From Synergistaceae bacterium (GTDB lineage Bacteria > Synergistota > Synergistia > Synergistales > Aminobacteriaceae), in contig JAFSKE010000017.1 in the NCBI GenBank assembly GCA_017449135.1, positions 1 through 40,295 of the forward strand: a DNA stretch of 40,295 bases. Reading direction: 5' to 3'. The position numbers were made by a program, and so were the translations under genes. Of the stretch, positions 8,286-14,569 are shown in pieces; position 1 is the stretch's first letter, and each line of letters starts with the position of its first letter. The notes below the pieces were generated by a model that saw only the letters and a list, made by a program, of their open reading frames with translations, searched no databases and was not told the DNA's origin.

Positions 8286-9790
8286 AAAACATTCACTCCT
8301 CTTGTAATCAATCTCAATAACGGAACACAGAATAAACCAAGATAAAAATTCAAAATCAAAAATACAAACATCGAAAATTTATATAGTTTTGACGGCTGAT
8401 ACTCGCCCATTGACGAAGAGACTGTTTTTTTATTATGTGTCAAAACAACTATCACGGCAGGAACATAATATAAAGCATTCAACACCGAACTTGTAGCGAG
8501 TGCTGCCAATGCCCAAAACATGAAACGGCTTTCAAACGATGAAAGAGTCAAACTTAATTTTGAAGCAAACCCTGCAAATGCCGGAATGCCCATCATCGAA
8601 CACGCTCCCGTGATTAATCCCATTCCTGCCCAGCGGTTAATATAAAATGTTCCCATTAATTCGTGCAAACCTTTTTTGTGTCCTGCAACACTGCTCAAGC
8701 CTCCTGCTGCCGTAAACAACATCGGTTTAACGCAGGCATGAATTATTATGTGTAAACACGCTGCGGCAACTCCTGCAACGGTGTTTAATCCGACTCCGAG
8801 AAAAATATATCCGACCTGTGCAACTGATGACCATGCAATCATTTTTTTGATGTTATTCTGCTTCATTGCGTGAACGGATCCCATGACCATTGCCGAAACT
8901 CCCAAAATAAAAATCACCGTGTCCATTTTCAACAAGTGAATTACATCAAGCCCGAAAACCCTGTAAAAAACTTTTATCAGAATAAAAATATGTCCCTTCA
9001 AAACAAGTCCCGATAAAATTGCACTCGATGAATTTGTAGAACTTCCGTGAGCGTCAGGAAGCCAAAACGCAAAAGGGTACAACGCACTTTTAATCGCAAG
9101 CCCGACAGTTATTAAAGCAAGTGAAACCGTCAAAGGAAGCAGATAATTTTTCGTCGTAACTAAAACTTGGATAGCTCCGTGCATGTTCTGCATTAATAAA
9201 TGCCCCGTCAGTCCGTACAATAAACATATTGAAATCATTACAAGCCCTGAACCTACTAAACTCATGATTAAATATCGTAATGCTGCTCTTGCGGTTTCTG
9301 GAGATTCTTTAACGGCAACTATTGCACACGCAGCGATTGTGTTAATTTCAATGAAAACGTAAGCTGTGAATAAATCATTTGTATATGTCAATGCCAATAA
9401 CGAAGCCATTAATAAATTTACGAGAACACAAAATATCTGTCTTCGATTTGTCGGAATGTCCTCAGCAGTCGAATCAAAATTTCCCGTTAAGCTCAACAGC
9501 ATTGCAACACAAAAAACTAATGACAAAACAGCTTCGAGAGGGCCGGCTCTTAATTCGTTACCCCAAGGGGCGGGAAAATGTCCCATTGCGAAATTAAAAC
9601 TTAAACTTTGTCCAGAATTTGAAAGCGAATAAAGTAAATAAGCTGATAAAATTGCAACAGTCCCAATCGCATAACACGAAAATTTTTCGGGGAAACGGTT
9701 TTTTTTCGGAAGTATCGGGGTCAGAATTGCTGAAATCATCATTATAAAAATGCTTGCGAAGGGAATATTAAATGCGAAAGTATCTATCAT
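8282..9790 (-). CDS. mnhD: Mrp/Mnh antiporter MnhD-type subunit (first copy)
   Basis: A 502-residue membrane protein of the proton-conducting Complex I-like family. The conserved channel block reads AIKSALYPFAFWLPDAH, followed by SSAILSGLVLKGH, which contains the key lysines. A further lysine lies in NNIKKMIAWSSVAQVGYI, a motif of MrpD/NuoN-like proteins. The length fits MnhD. It lies 3 bases after mnhC and overlaps the second mnhD copy by 4 bases. Expected role: ion translocation in the membrane, exchanging Na+ for H+ with the other subunits. Confidence 0.87.
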   Translation of the reverse strand: MIDTFAFNIPFASIFIMMISAILTPILPKKNRFPEKFSCYAIGTVAILSAYLLYSLSNSGQSLSFNFAMGHFPAPWGNELRAGPLEAVLSLVFCVAMLLSLTGNFDSTAEDIPTNRRQIFCVLVNLLMASLLALTYTNDLFTAYVFIEINTIAACAIVAVKESPETARAALRYLIMSLVGSGLVMISICLLYGLTGHLLMQNMHGAIQVLVTTKNYLLPLTVSLALITVGLAIKSALYPFAFWLPDAHGSSTNSSSAILSGLVLKGHIFILIKVFYRVFGLDVIHLLKMDTVIFILGVSAMVMGSVHAMKQNNIKKMIAWSSVAQVGYIFLGVGLNTVAGVAAACLHIIIHACVKPMLFTAAGGLSSVAGHKKGLHELMGTFYINRWAGMGLITGACSMMGIPAFAGFASKLSLTLSSFESRFMFWALAALATSSVLNALYYVPAVIVVLTHNKKTVSSSMGEYQPSKLYKFSMFVFLILNFYLGLFCVPLLRLITRGVNVL

Positions 9791-9793
9791 TTT

Positions 9794-10228
9794 TTACACC
9801 AACACTTTCTCTTCGGCATTCTCAATTTCGGATTCGATTTCTTCCTGCTCCTGCGTCATTTTTAATAAAGCCTCGTCAATATTCAAAGTTCCGTAAGCCT
9901 CATAGACTTTCAACGTTAAAGCAAGAGCAAACGCCGTAACACTCACGCTCACAACAATTCCCGTTAAAACCAAACCTGCGGGAACGGGATTAACGTATAG
10001 TGCCGAAGATCTTAGCCAGCCCCCTGCACCGTTTTCAAGCAAAATCGGAGCTGCACGGCCTTCGACATAACCTTTTGCTGCCAAAAACAAATAAACCGCA
10101 GTATCCATGATGTTAAGACCGATAATTTTTTTGATTAAATTCCGCTGTAATAATAAATTCGTTAAACCTATTCCAGATAAAATTACGGCAGCGGCTTCGT
10201 AGTGATTCAAAAATAATTTTTCAAGCAT
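9794..10228 (-). CDS. mnhC: Mrp/Mnh antiporter subunit MnhC
   Basis: A NuoK-like small membrane subunit of 144 residues. It has three transmembrane segments, the GLNIMDTAVYLFL segment and the VNPVPAGLVLTGIVVSVSVTAFALAL block typical of MnhC/MrpC. It is longer than the usual ~113 residues because of an insertion around residues 55-75 and an acidic C-terminal tail rich in glutamate. AAGGAG lies upstream of the ATG. It sits 3 bases from both neighbours, so it belongs to the same transcript. Confidence 0.9.
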   Translation of the reverse strand: MLEKLFLNHYEAAAVILSGIGLTNLLLQRNLIKKIIGLNIMDTAVYLFLAAKGYVEGRAAPILLENGAGGWLRSSALYVNPVPAGLVLTGIVVSVSVTAFALALTLKVYEAYGTLNIDEALLKMTQEQEEIESEIENAEEKVLV

Positions 10229-10231
10229 TTT

Positions 10232-11185
10232 TTATATTTCTCCTTCGCTGAAAAGGGCATAAAATCCGTATAATGTACATGCGACAATTAATCCGACACA
10301 GATATTCAAAGGCAGAATTAATCCGCCGCTTAAAATATTTCCGATTGTACCCTTAGGAATGATTGAATGAATTTGATTTGCTCCGGTGTAAAACGAATAA
10401 CCTTTTGACATTGCATAAATCATTAAAGCCGTTGAACTTGAAAATATAAAAGTCCTTTCGTTCAAAAATGAATGTACATGATCAAATCCGTAAGCATTGG
10501 CACATAAAATCAACGCAGCACTTAAAATCGCACCTCCCGAAAATCCTCCGCCGGGCGATAAATGACCGTTAATAACAACAGTACAGCCAAGCATTAAAAT
10601 AATCGGAATTGAAAGCGATGCAACATTTCTTAAAATTGCGTCATCATGACTGAATGAATGAAAACGTTTTCCCCCTCCACCTGAGAGATTATTTTTACTT
10701 CGTGAGGCACTCAACAGCATTAAAACACTTACGGCAGCGGTGAATAAAACTGCGGATTCCCCGAAAGTGTCAAAAGCTCTGTAATCTAAAATCAAACCTG
10801 CAACAATATTTTGAGCACCTGTTTCAAAACCTCCGTGTTCAACATAACGCCTTATGACTTCATTATTAGCGGGATTTCTTTCATGGCCGAAGGGTGGAAG
10901 TTCAGCGACAGTTACGAGTAAAAGCGAAACAATTACGACACAAACTAAAATGCTCATTGCTGAATATAAAATCGCAAAAATATGAAGTCCGTGAAGTTCG
11001 AGCCAGTTATTATAGCGTTCTCTCAAAGTCGGCTCATGAAAACGTGAATATTTATCTTTCGGTTTTCGTGTAAACGGCAAATCGGGCGGTGCTTCGGGCG
11101 GGATAACTTCATTTTCCGGACGGGGGCCGTTACCCATCACCCAATCGAAAAATCTTCGCCATATGATTTTTAATTCTTCGTTCAA
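10232..11185 (-). CDS. mnhB: Fused MbhE-like / MnhB antiporter subunit
   Basis: A 317-residue protein in three parts. Residues 1-70 are charged and cytoplasmic. The middle (about 70-165) is two membrane segments with the sequence DYRAFDTFGESAVLF, typical of MbhE or the extreme C-terminal part of MrpA. The last part (about 185-310) is an MnhB domain with the hallmark NGHLSPGGGFSGGAILS. Fusion of the MrpA tail to MnhB replaces part of what is one long MrpA in Bacillus. The start is a TTG with AAAGGAG 10 bases upstream. The gene follows the yefM-yoeB toxin-antitoxin pair, which separates it from the MbhD-like subunit. Confidence 0.88.
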   Translation of the reverse strand: MNEELKIIWRRFFDWVMGNGPRPENEVIPPEAPPDLPFTRKPKDKYSRFHEPTLRERYNNWLELHGLHIFAILYSAMSILVCVVIVSLLLVTVAELPPFGHERNPANNEVIRRYVEHGGFETGAQNIVAGLILDYRAFDTFGESAVLFTAAVSVLMLLSASRSKNNLSGGGGKRFHSFSHDDAILRNVASLSIPIILMLGCTVVINGHLSPGGGFSGGAILSAALILCANAYGFDHVHSFLNERTFIFSSSTALMIYAMSKGYSFYTGANQIHSIIPKGTIGNILSGGLILPLNICVGLIVACTLYGFYALFSEGEI

Positions 11186-11215
11186 AATTCAAAAACTCCT
11201 TTCGTGTTAAAAATT

Positions 11216-11512
11216 TTATTCGTAGTGCGTCCACATTCTGATTACTTTTATAATTCCTTCGTAAACTGTACCGTCAGGTGATAAAAGTTTTTCAGAATTT
11301 TCGTAGATTTCATAAACAAGCCTGTGTTGAAGATTAATACGTCTTGAAAATCCTCCTCGTAAATCCCACAATAATTTTTCGTAAGGAGGGGGATTTTGAA
11401 ACGGATTAAACCTGATTATATTCAAAAGGGTTTTAGCTTTATTTTCAAGATTTGCTCTCTTCAACAATTTCATATCTTTTTCCGCTTGTTTTGTGAGCTT
11501 TACAAGATACAT
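11216..11512 (-). CDS. yoeB: Txe/YoeB family toxin
   Basis: A predicted ribosome-dependent mRNA interferase of 98 residues (RelE superfamily). Family landmarks are the N-terminal KLTKQAEKDMKLLKRAN helix, the segment PYEKLLWDLRGGFSRRIN, the strand QHRLVYEIYE and the C-terminal RMWTHYE. The last stands where YoeB has its catalytic histidine and tyrosine end. A glutamate in PYEKL and the arginines in SRRIN match expected active-site positions. An extra loop (about SEKLLSPDGTVYEG) separates the last strands. The ATG directly follows the yefM stop with no gap, so the two are translationally coupled. It lies in the middle of the antiporter operon, in the same orientation. Confidence 0.9.
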   Translation of the reverse strand: MYLVKLTKQAEKDMKLLKRANLENKAKTLLNIIRFNPFQNPPPYEKLLWDLRGGFSRRINLQHRLVYEIYENSEKLLSPDGTVYEGIIKVIRMWTHYE

Positions 11513-11767
11513 TTACCATTCCTCGTTGGGGTCGTATTCTTTGCATTCAGATAATGGCTCTTTCCTTGCTTCGATTATACTTTCAACCATGCCGGGAATT
11601 GAATACAAATACAAAGTTTCCTGCAATGAGTTCCAGTCATCTTCAGAAATCAACACAGCATTTTTTCCGTTATCATTTACGATGATGACGGGAGTACTGC
11701 TGTCGTTTACGTCAGACATGAGTTGACCGAGATTTTTTTGTGCTACTGTTAAAGTTGTTGCTGTCAT
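11513..11767 (-). CDS. yefM: YefM/Phd family antitoxin
   Basis: An 84-residue antitoxin of the Phd/YefM fold. The N-terminal DNA-binding half reads TLTVAQKNLGQLMSDVND, followed by the PVIIVNDNGKNAVLISEDDWNSLQET motif that defines the family. The acidic C-terminal tail (SECKEYDPNEEW) would wrap and inhibit the toxin. AAGGAG lies 11 bases upstream of the ATG. It is expected to repress its own transcription together with YoeB, and so might also affect the downstream mnhB-C-D-D2 genes. Confidence 0.9.
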   Translation of the reverse strand: MTATTLTVAQKNLGQLMSDVNDSSTPVIIVNDNGKNAVLISEDDWNSLQETLYLYSIPGMVESIIEARKEPLSECKEYDPNEEW

Positions 11768-11783
11768 TTGCGAAAAACTCCTT

Positions 11784-11945
11784 TCACCATGTTTCGCCGA
11801 GTCGATTTAATGCCTCTTGAGCCTGAGCAAGCCCTTGTCGTGCAGCTTTACGATACCCCTTGACATATTCAGAATAATCTTTTTCGACTATATCATCTAT
11901 TGCATTCAAACTTTCAACGAATTTTTGAAATTTTTTACCCGGCAT
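11784..11945 (-). CDS. Small ORF of 53 residues, unknown function
   Basis: A short reading frame beginning MPGKKFQKFVESLNAIDD and ending QEALNRLGETW. It has a near-ideal ribosome binding site (AGGAGG about 10 bases before the ATG) and overlaps the end of the MbhD-like gene by 11 bases. The product is predicted helical and charged, with no membrane segment. I do not recognise it. Its position directly upstream of yefM-yoeB, and its presence where the MrpA halves are split, suggest it arrived with or belongs to the toxin-antitoxin insertion. A coincidental ORF is less likely given the RBS. Confidence 0.55.
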   Translation of the reverse strand: MPGKKFQKFVESLNAIDDIVEKDYSEYVKGYRKAARQGLAQAQEALNRLGETW

Positions 11946-12207
11946 TTTTATTTTCCTCCTCGTTTTTTTTGTGTGAAATTTGCCCGATCTTCCTTAACGC
12001 AAGAAAAAACAAAATGCTCGTAACTCCTGCACCTACAGCAGCCTCCGTAATCGCTAAATCCGGTGAACGTAACAAAATCCAAATTACTGACATTACAAGA
12101 CTGTAACTCATGAAAATTATTACGGAATTTAACAGATTCTTGGAAATCGAAACCGCTATCGCACAGACTATCAGAAATATTAACAACAGCCATTCAATTA
12201 TTATCAT
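11935..12207 (-). CDS. MbhD-like (DUF4040) antiporter subunit
   Basis: A 90-residue membrane protein with three hydrophobic segments. The motif LRSPDLAITEAAVGAGVTSILFFLALRKIG is the DUF4040/MbhD signature, equivalent to a segment near the C-terminus of MrpA. In this operon it stands as a separate gene, as in Mbh-type operons of archaea and some anaerobic bacteria. The start has AGGAAGG 8-10 bases upstream. It lies 14 bases after mnhG. The cytoplasmic tail is lysine and glutamate rich. The next antiporter piece (MbhE/MnhB) comes only after about 750 bases, beyond the toxin-antitoxin genes. Confidence 0.85.
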   Translation of the reverse strand: MIIIEWLLLIFLIVCAIAVSISKNLLNSVIIFMSYSLVMSVIWILLRSPDLAITEAAVGAGVTSILFFLALRKIGQISHKKNEEENKNAG

Positions 12208-12221
12208 CTTTTCACCTTCCT

Positions 12222-12569
12222 TTATTTTGCCGTGTCGCTTGCGACGGAGGGGTTAGTCTTGTCGACAAAATCACAGATTAAATCGAGATTCGGATTTGTA
12301 CGAACTTCCGAACGTGCTATTAAATGACTTGCAGCAGGGTTGCAGAGCCATAAAAACACAATCACCAAAAATAATTTCAGCGAAAAAACATTAATTCCCG
12401 ACATTATTATTAATCCCGAAAGAACTAACAACGCCCCCAAAGTATCGCATTTTGATGCAACGTGAATCCTGTTTAACATCGTCGAAAATCTGAATATCCC
12501 GATTGTCGCTATTCCAAGTGCTAAAAGTCCAGACACAATTAAAATTCCCGAAATTATAATTCGTACCAT
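12222..12569 (-). CDS. mnhG: Mrp/Mnh antiporter subunit MnhG
   Basis: A 115-residue subunit with three membrane segments. The hallmark FRFSTMLNRIHVASKCDTLGALLVLSGL (residues about 27-54) defines MnhG/PhaG. The last ~15 residues (KTNPSVASDTAK) are unlike the family and are encoded by DNA resembling the start of the interspersed repeat (CCCCTCCGTCGCAAGCGAC), so the tail looks like an in-frame acquisition. It overlaps mnhF by 16 bases, so the two are co-translated. Confidence 0.88.
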   Translation of the reverse strand: MVRIIISGILIVSGLLALGIATIGIFRFSTMLNRIHVASKCDTLGALLVLSGLIIMSGINVFSLKLFLVIVFLWLCNPAASHLIARSEVRTNPNLDLICDFVDKTNPSVASDTAK

Positions 12570-12862
12570 GTTTTTTCGTCTTCTTCCTTCTTTTCAATTA
12601 CTGAACGTGCAAGAACTACCATTGATAAAAAACTTATGATTGCGTAAATTAAACATATGTCGGCTAAATAACTTTCTCCGACTATGAACGACAGAACGGC
12701 AATTAAAACTATAATTTTCGTTCCGATTATGTTTGCGGCGATTATTCTGTCTGAAAATCGAGGGCCTAATGTTGCTCTCAAAAGACAGAAAAATATTGAC
12801 ACCGACAAAAATATTGCACTGCCGATTAACAGGTAATTTTGAATTTCGTTTGCTTCAGGCAT
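12554..12862 (-). CDS. mnhF: Mrp/Mnh antiporter subunit MnhF
   Basis: A 102-residue membrane protein with three hydrophobic segments. The motif RATLGPRFSDRIIAANIIGTK (about residues 29-49) is the MnhF/PhaF signature, with the conserved aspartate in SDRI proposed to take part in ion passage. ICLIYAIISFLSMVVLARS is the third segment. It overlaps mnhE by 8 bases upstream and mnhG by 16 bases downstream. Confidence 0.9.
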   Translation of the reverse strand: MPEANEIQNYLLIGSAIFLSVSIFFCLLRATLGPRFSDRIIAANIIGTKIIVLIAVLSFIVGESYLADICLIYAIISFLSMVVLARSVIEKKEEDEKTWYEL

Positions 12863-13337
12863 TTAATTTTCTCTCCATTCCCGACAAAATCCTCTCAAAA
12901 ATGTTTTTCCCGTCATCAAGTCCGCTCGCAAGTTCACGATTTAATGTGTGAATCAAAAATTCGTTCCCTTCAAGCGAGACTGTTATTGTTCCGGGTGTCA
13001 GCGTGATTGAATTTGCAAATGCTACCCTTGCTGCTTCAGTTTTTAGTGATGTCCTGAATTTTATTAAACAGGGTTCAACATCGATATTCGGTGCTAATGC
13101 TAATTTTGAAATCGAAAAGTTTGCACGGATAATTTCAATCACTAAAACGACGAAATAAACAAAAACTTCGGGCAAAATCTTCAAAAATTTCAACAGCCCC
13201 GAAAACGTCAAATTAATTTTCATTACTTTCCTGATAAAATTATCTAAAAGGAATGAAATCAAAATCCCGATTACAAGAATTTCAAATGTAATTCTCCCAT
13301 TAAAAATCAGCCATAAAGAAAAATATATGAGACTCAA
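12855..13337 (-). CDS. mnhE: Mrp/Mnh antiporter subunit MnhE
   Basis: The first gene of the antiporter operon, about 160 residues from the start chosen here. It has two N-terminal membrane segments and a cytoplasmic domain with the MnhE hallmark VAFANSITLTPGTITV and an HTLNRELASG-like stretch. An ATG at 13388 would give 177 residues, but a TTG at 13335-13337 has AAGGAG 11 bases upstream and gives a length and N-terminus (SLIYFSLWLIFNG) typical of the family. The gene is divergent from the ACT-domain gene, and its own promoter must overlap that gene's leader. Assembly role: a stabilising subunit of the Mrp complex. Confidence 0.85.
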   Translation of the reverse strand: MSLIYFSLWLIFNGRITFEILVIGILISFLLDNFIRKVMKINLTFSGLLKFLKILPEVFVYFVVLVIEIIRANFSISKLALAPNIDVEPCLIKFRTSLKTEAARVAFANSITLTPGTITVSLEGNEFLIHTLNRELASGLDDGKNIFERILSGMERKLNA

Positions 13338-13352
13338 AAAAATATTCACTCC

Positions 13353-13381
13353 TTGATATGATATAAATAAGTTAATACAAT
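13353..13381 (+). promoter_or_regulatory. Sigma-70-like promoter for the ACT/T5orf172/helicase operon
   Basis: TTGATA at 13353-13358 and TACAAT at 13376-13381 are separated by exactly 17 bases, with an AAAGGAG ribosome binding site shortly downstream before the ATG at 13420. The site lies over the leader of the divergent mnhE, so the two operons share control space. Confidence 0.55.
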
Positions 13382-13419
13382 TTAACATAATTTGTTTTGA
13401 AGTTAAAGGAGAAATTTTT

Positions 13420-13878
13420 ATGAGTGAAATTAAATTTAATGATAAATGTGTTCATGTAGTTTTTTTAGGTGTTCCAAACGTTCCCGGAATTGCAGCGGAA
13501 ATTTTTACAACACTCTCTCAGCATTCTGTAAGCGTAAACATGGTTACTCAAAACACTATGAGGGGCGGACGTTCGGATTTATCATTCCTGATTGACAAGG
13601 AAAAACTCGACGAAATTATCCCGGTGTGCCGTGAAATCTCCGAAAAAATCGAAGGTCAGGGAGTTTCATTTGCTACCGAAGTCGCCGCAATAACCGTAAA
13701 TTTGAAATCACCCGAAAACTCAGCTAAAACACTCGCAAAAATTTTCAAGGCTCTTGCGTCTGTTAATGTCAATATCGAAATTATTAACTCAACATCGGAA
13801 AGTGCAATTTTTATTGTAAGTCTCACAAAAGCTCACGAAGGATTAAAAGAATTAAGAGAAACATTAGGAGAAAATTAA
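13420..13878 (+). CDS. Stand-alone double ACT-domain protein, aspartokinase regulatory half
   Basis: A 152-residue protein made of two ACT domains (about 8-75 and 85-150), similar to the allosteric C-terminal half of aspartate kinase. The first domain reads VPNVPGIAAEIFTTLSQHSVSVNMVTQN, the second has NVNIEIINSTSESAIFIVSL. Aspartokinases use this part to bind lysine or threonine. No kinase domain is present in the window, so it is either a free regulatory subunit (like the separately translated beta chain of class II aspartokinases) or an amino-acid sensor. The RBS AAAGGAG precedes the ATG. The next gene starts 1 base after the stop, and its RBS lies within this coding sequence, so the two are coupled. 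Confidence 0.8.
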   Translation: MSEIKFNDKCVHVVFLGVPNVPGIAAEIFTTLSQHSVSVNMVTQNTMRGGRSDLSFLIDKEKLDEIIPVCREISEKIEGQGVSFATEVAAITVNLKSPENSAKTLAKIFKALASVNVNIEIINSTSESAIFIVSLTKAHEGLKELRETLGEN

Positions 13879-13879
13879 A

Positions 13880-14554
13880 ATGGCATGGATTGAAGCTCAT
13901 CAGGAATTATCAAGACACCCGAAAACAAAACGATTTGCAAGAATGCTGCGTGTAACTATCCCCGAAGCCGTAGGACATTTGTTAATGCTTTGGTGGTGGG
14001 CTTTGGATTATGCGGAAAACGGAGACATTTCACGTTATGATGCCTTCGATCTTGCGGACGCTGCACAATGGGACGGAGAACCCGAAGAATTTTTACAGGC
14101 TATGATTGAATGCGGTCCCGGAGGTTCAAGCGGTTTTATCGAGAGAACTGAAGAGGGAATGTTTATTCATGATTGGGAAATTTACAGCGGAAGACCTGTT
14201 GACAGACGACAAAAAATGCTGCCGATAATCTACGCTTACATTTTGCCCGATGTAAAATCACACGAAGGTTTTATTAAAATCGGCTACACTGAAAGAGACG
14301 CCGAAACCCGGATAAAAGAACAGACTCACACCGCAGCTCTTCGATATAAAATTTTGCTGACAGAGCCTGCAATCAGATCTGACGGAAGTACCTTCACTGA
14401 TAAAGATATTCATGCTTTGTTATCAAGAAAAGGTTACGCACAATTAAATCCTGACCGTGAAAAGAATGAATGGTTCAGATGTTCATTAAGTGATGTAAGA
14501 CGTGCAATAACTGCCGTGAGAAACAGAGCTTTTTATGGCGATTTAGATATTTAA
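13880..14554 (+). CDS. Phage replication-like N-domain fused to T5orf172 (GIY-YIG-like) domain
   Basis: A 224-residue two-domain protein. Residues 1-112 (MAWIEAHQELSRHPKTKRFA, AVGHLLMLWWWALD, IHDWEIYSGR) resemble the N-terminal winged-helix-like domain of phage and mobile-element replication proteins. Residues about 116-215 (YAYILPDVKSHEGFIKIGYT, ERDAETRIKEQTH, NEWFRCSLSDV) match the T5orf172/Mug113 branch of the GIY-YIG-like fold, often fused to helicases in restriction and defence proteins. AGGAGA lies in the preceding ACT gene. The helicase-nuclease gene follows within 20 bases, so the pair probably works together. Whether the GIY-YIG-like domain is catalytic cannot be judged: the second motif is reduced to IKIGYT. 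Phage origin is inferred from the N-domain. Confidence 0.75.
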   Translation: MAWIEAHQELSRHPKTKRFARMLRVTIPEAVGHLLMLWWWALDYAENGDISRYDAFDLADAAQWDGEPEEFLQAMIECGPGGSSGFIERTEEGMFIHDWEIYSGRPVDRRQKMLPIIYAYILPDVKSHEGFIKIGYTERDAETRIKEQTHTAALRYKILLTEPAIRSDGSTFTDKDIHALLSRKGYAQLNPDREKNEWFRCSLSDVRRAITAVRNRAFYGDLDI

Positions 14555-14569
14555 GCAGGAGTGAAAATT

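Noticed and set aside
11948-12193. Alternative minus-strand frame in the MbhD-like gene, 81 residues
   Set aside because: It is in another frame of a clearly recognisable DUF4040 gene and lacks family features.
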